From: Triatoma infestans
Taxonomy: Eukaryota > Arthropoda > Insecta > Hemiptera > Reduviidae
Length of the DNA stretch: 64,000 bases
Direction of reading: 5' to 3'
NCBI GenBank assembly: GCA_011037195.1
Contig: JAAEAF010000223.1
Span: forward strand, 124,001 to 188,000
How positions within the stretch are numbered: position 1 is the stretch's first letter; each line of letters begins with the position of its first letter. The notes beneath the pieces were generated by a model. That model had not been told where the DNA came from, did no database searches, and worked only from the letters and a program-made list of their open reading frames with translations. Of the stretch, positions 20,469 to 31,755 are shown piece after piece. Both the position numbers and the translations under genes were made by a program.

Positions 20469-21011
20469 TTACACACAGAAATCTAAAAGTTTCTTACCTT
20501 CACTATTTACCTTTACATCCTTTGATTTTCTACACTTTTCAAATTCTAAGTTTCCCATATTATCATCCCAGCGTAATTCCTGACCCAGTCCTACTCTGGC
20601 ATTCAGATCCCCCAACACTACAAAGTTCAAACTATCATTATTTACGACAGTATCGTTCAGTGCGCTAAATTCCTCATTCCAGTTTTTTATATTTAAATAT
20701 AAGGGCAGAATATACAGAGATCCTAACTTTGAGTGTATTTTTATTATCATTTTATTTTCAATCAATTCATAATTACAATATTTTTGCAGGTACGAACTCT
20801 TTTTTAATCCATATAAATATCCCCCAGACGCACGCCCATATTTACTATACCTATTCGCAGGTTCCCAAAACAATTTATACTCAGAAAAATATTTTTCAAA
20901 CTTAATATAGTTACCTTCCTCTACATGTGTTTCAAAGAAACAGAAAATTTCGAAATTAGAAACATAATTGAAAAAATCCTGATTATTTATTTTACTTTTT
21001 AGCCCTGCCAC
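20469..21011 (-). CDS. LINE AP endonuclease, N-terminal part (inverted segment)
   Basis: 181 codons including stop, starting MAGLKSKINNQDFFNYV. Endonuclease landmarks are FCFFETHVEEGNY (motif around the first catalytic Glu), ASGGYLYGLKK (GG.ai-type), and NFVVLGDLNARVG with the DLNAR catalytic block. It ends in SEGKKLLDFCV, where family members continue into a short strand and then GD..G.FTY. That continuation lies on the opposite strand at 22503, so the enzyme is broken. It is preceded by the ORF1 frame 21979-21155 in the same orientation. Confidence 0.8.
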   Translation of the reverse strand: MAGLKSKINNQDFFNYVSNFEIFCFFETHVEEGNYIKFEKYFSEYKLFWEPANRYSKYGRASGGYLYGLKKSSYLQKYCNYELIENKMIIKIHSKLGSLYILPLYLNIKNWNEEFSALNDTVVNNDSLNFVVLGDLNARVGLGQELRWDDNMGNLEFEKCRKSKDVKVNSEGKKLLDFCV

Positions 21012-21154
21012 GTTATATCCTAATACTTCAATGAGTTTATTATTATTTTACAAATTTTATTTTTTACCTGACAGACAACGTTTCCCTACTTATTATTTCC
21101 TGTCATAGCTTTGCCGTTGGCATCTTGACTTGCTGCCTCAGCCTTACATCTCCA

Positions 21155-21979
21155 CTACTCGTCCTCACCCAGAAGGTTCTTCAGGTAGGCTTCTTCTTCT
21201 TGATCCTTACACACGATACCTTTCTCCTCACTCCAACCAAATTCTCTTCCCTCCACTATTAGAACATCTCCTCGAGCGTAACACCTGATATTCTTGTTTC
21301 TACTTATAATGCTCCTTCTTACCCATAACAGACTTTTTTTTCGGATTCTCACCACCCACGTGTAGTCCCTATCCACAGAGAAGCCAGTACCCTTTAGCTT
21401 TTTAGTGTTTTTTAGAATTTCTCTAACAGTCGCCTTTGAATTAAAAACCACTTTTACCGGCCTCTTACCTTGAGTCTCTTGTCTAATGTGGTATTTATCT
21501 TCAACCTTACCCTCTGCATTCACTTCTAACACATCCATAAAAAAACTATTTACATCTTTCTCTTTACAATCAATGCCCCGGAAAATTAAATTCTTACTTT
21601 TGATATGGTTTTCCAGGACTTCCAACCTTTTATATTTTGTTTCATTATCCTGCTTAATCATTTTTATTTCCTGCCTAACATTCCGGTTTTCTTCTTTTAA
21701 TTCAACTATTTGGCTGACAATTTCTTTTAGGTCACTTCTTGTAGCTAGTCCTTTTGCGTCAATTATGTCCGAGAATAGTTTTTTTAATTCCCCACAATCC
21801 ATTTTATTGAGTACTTCCTCTTTAGCCTTTGCCAATTCTACTACTTCTCCTTTTCTAATTTTACAATATTCTCTCCTTAATTCAGGAGATGATCTCGTTC
21901 TTTTGGGTGTCTTATTTTCTTGAATCGGTGCTGCGTTGTTTTTTACTTTTACAGTGCTATTTTCTATTGAACTTGACAT
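21155..21979 (-). CDS. LINE ORF1-like protein with coiled coil and RRM-like region
   Basis: 274 codons, uninterrupted. The first ~80 residues are basic and charged. About 80-125 forms a likely coiled coil (SQIVELKEENRNVRQEIKMI and following heptads). Then come NLIFRGIDCKE and KVVFNSKATVREILKNTKKL, resembling the RRM-type fold of LINE ORF1/transposase-22-like proteins that chaperone element RNA. It starts at ATG 21979. The intact frame contrasts with the broken pol of the same element. Upstream leader 21980-22269 has no frame. Confidence 0.7.
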   Translation of the reverse strand: MSSSIENSTVKVKNNAAPIQENKTPKRTRSSPELRREYCKIRKGEVVELAKAKEEVLNKMDCGELKKLFSDIIDAKGLATRSDLKEIVSQIVELKEENRNVRQEIKMIKQDNETKYKRLEVLENHIKSKNLIFRGIDCKEKDVNSFFMDVLEVNAEGKVEDKYHIRQETQGKRPVKVVFNSKATVREILKNTKKLKGTGFSVDRDYTWVVRIRKKSLLWVRRSIISRNKNIRCYARGDVLIVEGREFGWSEEKGIVCKDQEEEAYLKNLLGEDE

Positions 21980-22269
21980 TAAACATTAATTTAATAACGT
22001 TTTTCCTCTTATTATAAGGTTGGCAGTATGTCTAATTTATTAGTTTAAAAGTTTTAATATATTTTATTTATTTCAGAAATAGTTTACTTTATTGAAAAAA
22101 TCTACTATTTATTATTAATTTAAGGAATTATCTCCTTTTTATTAGATTAGCTGTATGTCGGACCGAAATAGTTTAAAACTATTGCAATAAATCTGACCTT
22201 GACCTATGACAAGACTGCCTTCTACCAGATATGTTTGTAATCACCATTCACAATATTATTAAAACCGTA

Positions 22270-22502
22270 GTTATTTACTATATGGGATTATGACTCACTA
22301 CACATACGCAAGCATTGTGTCATATACTACGTCACGTACTTCGTCAGTTAGCCACGTCATCTGCTACGTAATTTTCATGCACAAGCAAGTTCCTAGCTAA
22401 TATCTACAGTTATAAAACTTTCACCTTATTTTCTCGAAATCCACTCGATGAAAATTCTTGATTTTTTTCTGGTATTAAGCCAGACTCTGAGTTTTATAAC
22501 TA
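22270..22502 (-). repeat. Right arm of 232-bp inverted repeat
   Basis: Reverse complement of 20191-20422, with only a handful of differences visible. It ends GAGTTTTATAACTA, directly followed by TCCAAATTTTGGAACGG. The left arm is preceded by CCAAAATGTGGA, so a CCAAA-TTTGGA-like target flanks both outer ends; it is nearly palindromic, and direct versus inverted orientation cannot be told. Confidence 0.9.
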
Positions 22503-25175
22503 TCCAAATTTTGGAACGGTAGGTGATGCAGAAGGAGATTTGACTTATAAAAGTGCAGTAGGGAACTCAGTAATTGATTTTGGTATTGTATCTATGAATG
22601 CGTGCGGTGCAGTTAAAGATTTTATGTAGGAAGTGAATACTTTTCCGATCATACGCCAGTAGTAATAAATATAGAAATGGGAGGTGAAGCTAAGGGTGAA
22701 CAGTGCAACGCGTTGGTACCAAAAATGCAGTGGAGGGATGAATTGTTAGTGGAATACAAAAAACGCCTACTTAATAAAACAGATAATTTTATAAAGAGGT
22801 TTGAAAAAGTAAAGTTAACTGATTTTGAAGAAATTATATCGTTAATAGGGGAGTCGTACCCTTTAAAAAAATGCGGAAATTTTAAAATGAAAAGAAAGGA
22901 AGCCTGGTATGACAGTGAATGTTATAACAGTAGACAAAAAATGTTTAAAGTTCTAAACCTTTTTAGAAAAAGTCAGTCGGATCTAGTTAGAAATAAGTAT
23001 TTAGAAAGGGTAAAAAAGTACAAAGAACTTTGTAACGCGAAAAAACAGAATTACTATAGGACCACTACCGCCAAATTTGAAAAAGTTACTGATTCTAAGG
23101 AGTTTTGGGAATTAGCTAAAATATTTAAAAAAACAGTCTTTGCAAAGATAGGCAATATATCAGCGGAACAGTGGAAAAAATATTTTAACAAATGGTATAA
23201 TCTCCCAATAGTATCGGATCCTGTATTGTACGCACCGCCTTTGATAGTGGATAATTTTTTAGACAAAAATTTCAGCGGGGACGAATTGAGATATATATTA
23301 AATAAATTAAAGAAAAATAAAGCACCAGGATTGGACCGGATTCCCAATGAATTTTATCAAAATGCACCTGAAAATTTTTGGTCTTTACTGGTTCAGCTGT
23401 TTAATGTGTTTTACGATGAGGGCAGGGTTCCGGCGAGCTTCAAGAAATCGATAGTGTTTCCTTTATTTAAAAAATGAGACATAAATGAAATAGAAAACTA
23501 TAGAGTATAACGTTCATGGACTCCATTGCTAAGATTTATACGGGGCTTCTCGCAGAAAGGTTAGTGGCCTGGATGAAGGATAAAAAGAAAATAAGGGAAA
23601 GTCAAGCGGGATTTAGAAGAGGGAGATCTGTAGTTGATAACATATTCATATTGACAAATTTAGTGGAATATAAGTGGAATAAGGGGATTAAGAAAATTTA
23701 CGCATTCTTCATAGACTTTAAGTCGGCATTCGACTCAATAGATAGAGCCGCTTTGTTTTACAAACTACATAGAGAAGGGCTATCGAATAAATTCATAGAC
23801 GGTATTAGGAGCTTATACGATGGCACTGAAACAGCGGTCTGGTGTACAGAAGGTCTTACGTCAGATTTTAAAACCTGTACAGGTGTAAAACTAGGGTGCG
23901 TCCTAAGTCCGTATTTATTTATTTTATTTATAAATGATCTAGCTGAAGAGCTGGAAGGTGGAGTCAGAAAGGGGAAAAGTTAAAATTAACATGTTGGCCT
24001 ATGCGGACGACCTCGTGGTTTTGGCGGAAGATCCCCAAACACTGCAAAGCTTCATTAATATGATACATAAATTTGCGCTTAAATGGAATTTAACGATAAA
24101 CTTGCAAAAATAAAAAATTATGGTTTTTAGAAAATATGGGGGCAAACTCTATAAAAACGAAAAATGGTATTATGCTAGAGAATTAATAGAATGTGTTAAT
24201 CAATATAAATATTTGGGATTAATTATAACAAGTAACCTGAACCTAAAGTGTAATATGTTGGAAAAAGTGTCAAAAGCGAAACTAGCATTCAATAGTATAT
24301 GGAGTGTGTTTTTCAGTAACAATGATTTGCCTGTAAGTTCTAAATGGAAGGTGTTTGATGCTATTATAAGAAGTATTGTAAGTTTTGGTGGGCAGGTCTG
24401 GGGATTTAAGTACTATGAGGAAGTTGAAAAGGTACAAAGATGTTTTATAAAAAAACTTTTTTATCTACCCCAGAATACCCCAAATTATTTTATATATTTA
24501 GAAACTGGACGTCATCTGTTGCATTGTTATACCCTACAGTTAAATTTCAATTATGTTAAAAAAATAATGCAACTCCCGGATGATAGATATGTAAAAGTAA
24601 TGAAATAATATGTAAGCTAATGAAATAATAAAAATAATGTGAAATAATGTGGTGTAAAGCACGGAAAGAGTTGTGCAGCAAATATAACTGCCCGCTGGAA
24701 ACAGATTTCTTAAAGGTGGATAAGTGGGGTCCAGTTCTCTTCAAAAATGATTGTGAGTTATAAGAGCAGTTTTTTCGAAGATTGTAAGGGATTGGCTGCT
24801 AGGGGAACATTTCACGGGTTGTACAGTGTACTGTCCAAAGAGGTGAATTATGTTACTGACAGTTTAGACAAAAAATGCATTAGTGCAATTATGAAATGTA
24901 GAGGTGAACTCCTAAATCTGAATTGTAAAAGGTACATGCATAGTAGAATACAGTTGTGTTCATTATGGAACCTAAATGAGGAGGAGGATGGAGTTCACTT
25001 CTTAGCAGTATGCCCTATATTGGCCCCTTATAAGGTCAAGTACTTCCAAACGAGGACGTTAAGTACAGATATGGTAATAGAGTATCTCAATGGAAGGAAC
25101 TGGAAACTTCTTTATCATTATTATTGTGAAGCGTGGCAGTACAGGGCTTTTTTAATAAGAGAATTTAATTATTAA
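22503..25175 (+). pseudogene. LINE pol: endonuclease C-terminus and reverse transcriptase
   Basis: Starts with GTVGDAEGDLTYKSAVGNSVIDFGIVS and SDHTPVV (endonuclease end, 22510-22665). A linker frame 22677-23477 follows, with the RT start LKKNKAPGLDRIPNEFY and SFKKSIVFPLFKK. A TGA then replaces a glycine codon before DINEIENYR. 23516-23983 carries SQAGFRRGRSVVDN, YAFFIDFKSAFDSI and LGCVLSPYLFILFINDL. AYADDLVVLAED lies at about 24000-24030 in another frame. 24120-24608 has YKYLGLII. 24747-25175 ends in a CSLWN...HFLAVCP knuckle. At least four stops or shifts; dead. Confidence 0.85.
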
Positions 25176-25454
25176 AGTGAGCGACTACTCCACACAAATA
25201 AAGAAATATAAACAAATTATTGATATAGTTAAGAATAAAAACCAAACAACAAAATTTGCAGGTATCGAATTCTAATGGGATCAACGAGTAAAGTGTAATC
25301 AATTTTTAGATGAACTCCTGGCAGACGGTATCACCATGCCAGAATTTGCTTGTCTAAGTTAAATTTTTTAATTATTATTATTAGCAAATAAGAAGTATAA
25401 GATTATGTTAATTTTTGATATGTTTTGTATAATTTTTTGTTCTAAAATAAAGCT

Positions 25455-25480
25455 ATTATCTATCTATCTATCTATCTATC
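25455..25480 (+). repeat. TATC simple repeat at LINE 3' end
   Basis: About six TATC units following AATAAAGCTAT. It marks the 3' terminus of the nested LINE, as in elements that end with short tandem repeats rather than poly(A). Confidence 0.85.
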
Positions 25481-26098
25481 ATTCGAAAAACAACCTCCAT
25501 TATACGTATATAAAATTGTAAATTATATACAATTAAATAACGATCTGACAACAATTATTTGGTCAGGACAACTTCAGCTGTAAATCACGCACAGACACCC
25601 CCACACAAGGAGTTACAGCGCCTTAGAAGAGAGAGCGAGCGTTCTAGAGGTGAACATCTCTCATCCAATACGCAAGAGACTAATGTGCCAACCTACAACG
25701 AGTTCCCTATGCTGCCACAAGCAACTACTCGTAAACGAATTACTCCAAACATTCAGCAACACTCTCAAATATACAATACCCACATCTACAACAAAGCCAA
25801 AATTGCAGCAGCAACAACAACAACCTCCAGCAACGTCAACAACTACATGTCCAGCAGCAACACAACTTCACCACCAGCAACAGCAGCCAATCAGAGAAAA
25901 CCTTTATTCAGAGAAGTCCCTAGGCCATATACTTCCTCAACATATTTTCCTCCTCAGCCTAATCCTGCACATACAACGATCCCCAACTTAACTGCCCTCT
26001 TTAATTCATTCTTTCAGAAATTTGAGTCCCTTCTATCACCACTTTTCACTTTTCTTAATACTCTTGTAAATCAGCTCCTTCCTAGATTAGCCCCATAA
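25481..26098 (+). pseudogene. Jockey ORF1, 3' part
   Basis: Resumes with KQPPLYVYKIVNYIQLNNDL (25487-25546), a gag-type motif, then a one-frame shift into 25559-26098. The distal part is Q/T/S/P-rich (NNYMSSSNTTSPPATAANQ) and ends PNLTALFNSFFQKFE...LLPRLAP, typical of the C-terminus of jockey ORF1. The zinc knuckles expected in many jockey ORF1 proteins are not visible. Confidence 0.65.
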
Positions 26099-26112
26099 TT
26101 ACTCCTACTCAG

Positions 26113-28740
26113 AGCTCTATAACCATCCTTTTCTGGAACGCTTATGGGTTGAATACTCATAGGCAAGAGCTTGACCTAGTACTACACAATAAACTTATAG
26201 ACACCGCACTCATTACAGAAACACACTTTACAAGCAGATCACACTTCTATATAAAAGATTACACCATATACAGAACAGACCACCCTGATGATACAGCCCA
26301 TGGAGGGGCGGCAATCCTGATCCGAAACTCCATTTCCCATCATCCGCTCCTGCCAGTTTCCTCCGAATATATTCAGTCATCCGCAGCAACTCACAATTTC
26401 TGTTTCAATATTTCTGCCGTTTATTGTCCTCCAAATAAACCTATTTCTCAGCATCAATTCACGTCCTGTTTCGATACTCTTGGTCCTAAATTCCTCACTG
26501 GTGGTGAACAAAAAATGTGAACTGGTGGGATGCCGAACAAAAAATCCCCGAGGCAAAACATTACACTGTGTCCTTTTATCCCAATACTACAGCTTTCTAT
26601 CTCCTGACCAACCCACATACTGGCCAACGTCAACAACAAAATTATCCGATATACTGGACTTCTTCATAACTTCACAGATCTTCCTTTATCATAACATCAC
26701 TTCCGTACCCGATCTTTCCTTGGACCACACTCCTGTCCTCTTGCTACTTGACGTTTGCCCATTGTTTACTCCCACAAGACCTTCACTGATGTCAGGTAAA
26801 GTAGACTGGAAATTATTTCAGATGTTACTCGATGGAAAAATAGACTTACATTTACCATTCAAAAGCATAGAGGACATTGACCACGCAGTACACCAACTTA
26901 CTTTATCTATGCAGACTTCGATTTGGGACTCTACACAGCACACGATCAATCGAACTAATACATTAAAAGGCAAAACCTCAATTTATATTCGCCAATCGAT
27001 AATGGAGAAGCGGCGTGCTAGAGTTAAATGGCAACGCACTCGTTATCCATGAGATAAACAGACTTACAATAGACTAACTCACCTTTTAGGGACAGAACTA
27101 AAATTACTATATGACGAACAATTTCAGCATTATACGTTATCACTTACTACAGACAACTCACTTTGGATAGCTACGACGAAAATACACTCCTACAAAATCG
27201 TTGCCTCTCCTCTTCGTCGTGAGGACGGCTCTTGGGTCTCAACCGGCGAAGAACCCTTTCGTCCTACCTTACTAATGTATTCACTCCTCATCCTGACTTA
27301 GATGACCACTTACCACTACGATAGAGCAAGAACTTAATGAACCACTTCCTCTCTCTCCCTCCTAAACCATTTACACTGTCAGATGATTTGTACACTATTA
27401 AAAACCTTCCCGAACGAAAAGCTCGTCATTTTGAGCTAATTACTTCCAATATCTTACGCTCCCTTCCAAGGAAGGCTGTAGTATTCCTTACCACTATCTA
27501 CAATCTGCCCTAAGAACAACATACTACTCTATTCTGTGGAAATTCGAATGATCCCAAAACCGATTCAATTTCCTACCGTCCTATTAGCCTATTACCAATC
27601 CTTGGAAAAATACTTGAAAGACTCCTACTAAAACAGATACTTCCTCAACTTGAGGCCCCTAACTTCATCCCAGAACATCAATTTGGTTTTAGAAACAACA
27701 TTCAACGATCCAGCAATGCCATCGCGTTGTGGGCACCATCGTTTCCTCTCTTGAGCGGAGAGAATGCTGCTCGTGTGTTTTCCTCGATGTGAAGCAAGCC
27801 TTCGATCGGGCTACTCTCGAAGCTTAAGAGCATTCTTCCTTCTACAAACTACTTTTTCCTTAAGTCATACCTCTCTGATCGTTACTTCCAAGTTATGGTT
27901 GGATCCTTTCTTTCTCGCTACCAAAGGGTCCAAGCAGGTGTACCGCAGGGAAGCATCTTGGGCCCTAACCTGTATACAGTTTTCACTCCAGATATTTCTT
28001 TCCTCCTATGCAGATGATACTACTATACTCTCCTCAGATCCCGACCCAGTGACATCCCATAGATATATTCAGAATCATCTTATTATTTTGGAGAGATGGT
28101 TCAAAAAATGGAAAATCAAATTAAACGAAAGCAAAATTCAACATGTTACCTTTACCCTACGAAGAATTACTTCTCACCCTCTCTATAACAACCAGTCTCC
28201 TCTTCCAGGCTCTGATGTAGTCCGCTACCTTGGGATGTACATCGACAAAAGACTTACTTGTAACCCCCATAAACGACTCAAATGAAAAGGAATAAATACT
28301 CGCTATAGACAACTAAAACGACTCCTAGACAAAAGATCTAGACTGTCACTACATAACAAACGATTAATTTACACTTCACTCATCAAACCCATCTGGACAT
28401 ATGGCATCGAACTGTGGGGTTCAGCCAAGAGTTCCAACCTCAACCGCATCCAATCCCTACAATCCAATATCCTTCGAACAGTAGTTAACAGTAGTTATGT
28501 TTCCAATCAAGCCGTCCACAGTGATCTACAAATTCCTTTCCTACCACAAGTAACTAAAGTCAGATACAAGAAATTCCATAGTACCGCATTCTCATATCCC
28601 AATCCTCTAGTCCGACGCCTCTCATCAAGCACTCTACCCGGCAACCCTCCTAGACGGCTTAAACGCCAGTGGCCTCGCGACATCTTTCTAGTGTCAGTGC
28701 TAGTGACAGTGAGTGACAAAGTTGATTGGAGTGCTAAGCA
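26113..28740 (+). pseudogene. Jockey ORF2 (endonuclease, reverse transcriptase)
   Basis: Endonuclease start TILFWNAYGLNTHRQELDL and LIDTALITETHFTSR (26113-26240), HGGAAILIRNSI, and NISAVYCPPN. At about 26500 a shift and short loss remove the GDFN.KH block; CRTKNPRGKTLH and PTYWPTS...SDILDFFI follow in 26480-27052. RT: PEHQFGFR (about 27670), AGVPQGS-type segment decayed near 27930, SYADDTTILSSDP (about 28005-28045), VVRYLGMYIDKRL, then LIKPIWTYGIELWGSAKSSN and IQSLQSNILR (28380-28475). Many shifts. The same C-terminal segment recurs at 34380-34838. Confidence 0.85.
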
Positions 28741-29339
28741 CTGGGTAGTTTCTCAATTCTGTAACTTTTATTTTTATTTTTTCGTCTTTTTATTGCGAAT
28801 ATATTTTTTAAATAGAATTTTCATATTTGCTTACGGCACTATGCTGCCGTTGTAAATTTCATAAAAAAAAAGAAAAGAAAAGTAATTTACAAGAAACTAT
28901 GGATATCACCCTTAGTTTATTTAATTTAATTTAAATATTTTTTAAGTAATTAATTCTTTCAATATTTAAATAATAATAATTTAAATAAAATTAAGTTTAA
29001 ATAATAATTTAAATAGGTTAGCTAATTTATCTTAAATGAATAGCAAACTGTATTTATGTAAATGCTTTGTGAAATATGTGAGAAGAAGAAGAAGAAGAAG
29101 AAGTCTTTATTTAATTTACAAAATTACATACATGTAAAAATAGTATTTCAATTACAGTGTAATTAAATACAATTTAAATAAAAGTAATATAAAACTAAAA
29201 ATAAATTCCTTATAAAGACAAACATCATGGTCATTGACCGTCCGTGGAGTCTATGATTTATTGTTACATTTTTTTTTTTTATTTATTTATTTTTTTTTAA
29301 TTTTATTATTATCATTACTATTATTATTTTTTTATACTG

Positions 29340-29620
29340 TTTTTTTTTTTTTTTTTTTTTTTTTTATAGCGCATCGACAACTGCGGTCATTAGCGCTTCT
29401 TAGTTAATTTTCTTTCTCAAACCGGGTCCGCACGAGCCGGGATGGCACATGTTATCCTAGATGGCATCCACTCAGAAAACCTTGCTCGGCAAGGTGGTGT
29501 GGAGCCAAAGGTTGTCAAATATTTTATTTCCCCACACATGCCCTCTTAATTCATCGATCTAGTCGACGAGGAGGAGTGTGGAATGTTGTTTCGTGCCATC
29601 CCTTATTCTACTAGAACTTT
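29340..29620 (-). mobile_element. SINE-like element, GCGCTAATGACC tail family
   Basis: A long T-run (29341-29366) is followed by AGCGCATCGACAACTGCGGT and CATTAGCGC. This is the minus-strand 3' end shared with 63655-63930 and, in part, with the tRNA-SINE at 6525-6758. The 5' part (CCGGGATGGCAC, GTCGACGAGGAGGAG) also matches 63720-63860 loosely. No RNA polymerase III boxes are visible, so it may be a 5'-truncated LINE tail rather than a SINE. Confidence 0.5.
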
Positions 29621-29930
29621 ATTTCACTATCAAGTGTGCAAAACTAAAAGTATCTTTTGTCCTATGTACTACATTATAACAGGTTATTGAGTTATTTCTT
29701 ACTACATTTTACTTATATTAGTAGCTTCTGATTGTATATTTATTCTAAGGAGGCTATTTTGCTGTACAAAATATGGGGGCCTGCAGTACTTTTAACAAAT
29801 ATTCCTGCACACCCTTAAGTGAACTAATCCTAATGTTAATCTAAACCTAATAGGGTTGAAATACTTTTATAAAATTTCTTTCAACCCCTGTTAAAAACCT
29901 AAACTTAACATACATTCTTAACATTCTCGC

Positions 29931-30062
29931 TAATAAATACATTCACGCCAATAGATACATTCACGCTAATAAATACATTCACGCCAATAAATACATTCAC
30001 GCCAATAGATACATTCACGCTAATAAATACATTCACGCCAATAAATACATTCACGCCATTTA
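29931..30062. repeat. 20-bp minisatellite
   Basis: Six to seven tandem units of ATAAATACATTCACGCCAAT, with regular C/T and A/G variants (GCCAATAG, GCTAATAA) that themselves repeat in a three-unit higher order. There are no spacers, so it is not a CRISPR array. Confidence 0.9.
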
Positions 30063-30899
30063 TACTGTTATTATTAATATTATTATTACCTTATATATTT
30101 CTTTCTTTCCTGTCTTAACTGTATAATATAAAGTATAAAACATTAAATTGAAAATTTGAAAACAATAAATAGATTTATAATTATCTTGGATTAATAAGTG
30201 ATACTCGTTTTGCATAAGCTAGGGTACAGTACTGAACCAAAGCAACCCAGTCTTTGCCGTTCAAATAATCCACAAAGCTCTGTCTAGAAAGAGTAGGCGT
30301 ACCAAAGTAACGACCGCGAAGTTCAGCCAATGCTGGACAATCCGCCAGGAAGTGGAACAGTTCCTCATACTCATTACAGACACATAAATAATTGCATTCA
30401 AGGTCGGTATTCTTTAAAATATTTGTAATTTAGCGGTAATAGATCAACCCGAATTTTAAATATCCATCTCATTGATTTCAAAGACAAATCATCAATTAAA
30501 TACAATTTATTTTCTAAATTATATTGAAATTCTTTATAAAATGGATAATAATTTGTATTAAATACCTTCAATTTGCAAATGTTATTAAAAATCACTGTTT
30601 AAAGATTCAATTATAATATTAAGCGTAGTTTTCCACAAAACTCTATTGTTAAAATTTGTGAAGTTTAAATTGAAATTAATATTAAATTTTTCAGCATGAC
30701 TCTTAATTTCTGAAAACCAAAAAATATTCTTTTTTTAATTATTTCAGTAGCTAAAATTTTGGGATATAAATATGTTAGAAAATAAACTTTTTCGTTAATT
30801 TTTTTCTTTATATTTTGCTGCCATTTGTCTTAGATATTAAATTTATAAGAAATAATAATAAATAAATAAAATTTTTGAAGCCGTTTTGAAGACCATCAT

Positions 30900-31460
30900 A
30901 AAAACCTGAAAAAAAAAAAACCTGATCAATAAAAAAGCACTTGCGGTTAACCGATTTTCCTCAAACACGAAATATTAGGAACATAATTAATCCTGTTTTA
31001 ATTAGACAATTAATATAATAACAGTATTTTTAGAGGAGAAAATATATCACCAAACCCTCCCCCAAGAGTCCCATTAAATGAATTTTTCCAAAGAAATGTT
31101 TTAAATATAAGTTGTAGCTGCTTTGTATGTGTCGTTAATATGTCATGTTGGAGTTGTTTTTGAGAAAATTGTAAATAAAACTGAATAAAGTCCATTTTGT
31201 AAAAGTGGTACTTTCGATTGTGTAATTTTGGAAAGTAAGTTTCTCTCGGGTTCCATGTTGATACCCAAATGGAATGTTAGGTAAGAATGGTCTGTGATTT
31301 TTTGTTTTTTCTTTTTTTTGTTTTGAGCTAGCCTGTTTAAATGCACACACAATTTTCTAAAATCCACTTTTTTGAACTCAGACGACCCTTAGTACGTGTA
31401 TTTTCGGTGAAAACTGGAGATCGAAAATTTGACACGATTAGTAGATAACCACTAAGTGTA
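30900..31460 (+). repeat. Helentron-like repeat, diverged, 5' of P450 copy 2
   Basis: Contains GCACTTGCGGTTAACCGATT, CCCTCCCCCAAGAG, TTTTAAATATAAGTTGTAGC, GGTACTTTCGATTGTG and GTATTTTCGGTGAAAACTGG in family order. The terminal hairpin is lost. It is paralogous to 56470-57030, so it predates the block duplication. It lies 300 bp upstream of exon 1. Confidence 0.65.
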
Positions 31461-31589
31461 GTTTGAAAAAGTAATGAATATTTATATAAAAAAAAGGAGT
31501 AAATTCTCTATAACATCAATATATTTGGATATATTTATTAAATTCCAAAAATCAAACAAAATAAATGATTAATAAGGAAATATATATCA

Positions 31590-31755
31590 TTCCCAGGTGG
31601 GCCGGCAGTGTTGATCTTTTAATTTACTCCAAGTTTACCACCACTCCTATGTTTAATTAGCTCAAGGTTCTACAAAATTTTGAAAAGGTTATAGAATGCA
31701 GGAAAGTTTCAGTTTCATCTAAATCACCTTCCTTATATTTTATATTATATACAAT
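31590..31755 (+). promoter_or_regulatory. Conserved 5' flank of P450 copy 2
   Basis: The segment immediately upstream of ATG 31756 is paralogous to 57180-57357 upstream of copy 3: GTGTTGATCTTTTAATTTAC, AAGTTTACCACCACTCCTA, CTCAAGGTTCTACAAAA, TAGTTTTATCTAAATC. A TATAT-rich stretch lies 10-30 bp before the ATG. This should contain 5' UTR and perhaps a promoter; no specific binding site can be assigned. Confidence 0.4.

Larger units (their letters stand above)
20094..25480 (+). mobile_element. Second LINE nested in jockey ORF1, with an internally inverted 5' half
   Basis: A non-LTR element with AP endonuclease and RT, ending in a TATC repeat (25455-25480). Its pieces are out of order. At about 20146-20190 the + strand reads SVKKLVNVSVLLPKCG, which fits the middle of the endonuclease. 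Next come a 232-bp repeat arm, then ORF1 plus the endonuclease N-half on the minus strand (21979 down to 20469), then the second arm inverted, then endonuclease C-half and RT on the + strand (22503-25175). The endonuclease halves DFCV (minus) and KKLVNV/PNFGTVGDAEGDL (plus) are contiguous in sense, so the pieces come from one element or close sister copies. Confidence 0.75.
19265..28880 (+). mobile_element. Full-length jockey-clade LINE, interrupted by a second LINE
   Basis: The paralogous spacer at 54496-54520 is uninterrupted (TCTAGTAATTTAAAAGAAAC). Here AGTAATTCAAAA (19253-19264) and AGTAATTTACAAG (28881-28893) flank the insertion as a diverged target-site duplication, fixing both ends. 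Contents: 5' leader 19265-19640; ORF1 start with LRRFGQSYTKKTNEVANLSP (19643+) and NKFSILPE (about 20030); then the second LINE (about 20094-25480); ORF1 resumes with KQPPLYVYKIVNY (about 25487) to 26098; ORF2 endonuclease from 26116 and RT to about 28740; A-rich tail 28862-28880. Numerous stops and shifts make it inactive. Confidence 0.8.
29082..30775 (-). mobile_element. Truncated LINE inserted upstream of P450 copy 2
   Basis: The minus strand reads PKILATEIIKKRIFW (30770-30720), then a frame 30595-30398 with KSMRWIFKIRVDLLPLNYKYF, then CNEYEELFHFLADCPALAELR and YFGTPTLSRQSFVDYLNGKDW (30400-30200). This is the C-terminus of the same LINE group as 55416-56321. The 3' end carries an AAG/CTT repeat and AATAAAGACTTC at about 29082-29115. 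Flanking AATATGTGAG (about 29073) and AATATGTTAG (about 30770) look like a target duplication; the copy 3 block lacks the insert. Later SINE-like DNA and a minisatellite lie inside. Confidence 0.7.

Noticed and set aside
20094..25480. Simple twin-primed LINE inversion
   Set aside because: The order of the inverted 5' half fits, but the two 232-bp inverted arms and the + strand endonuclease-middle piece left of the left arm are not produced by twin priming alone.
29931..30062. Short regularly repeated units that might suggest a CRISPR array
   Set aside because: Units are directly abutting 20-bp repeats with no spacers, in an insect genome.
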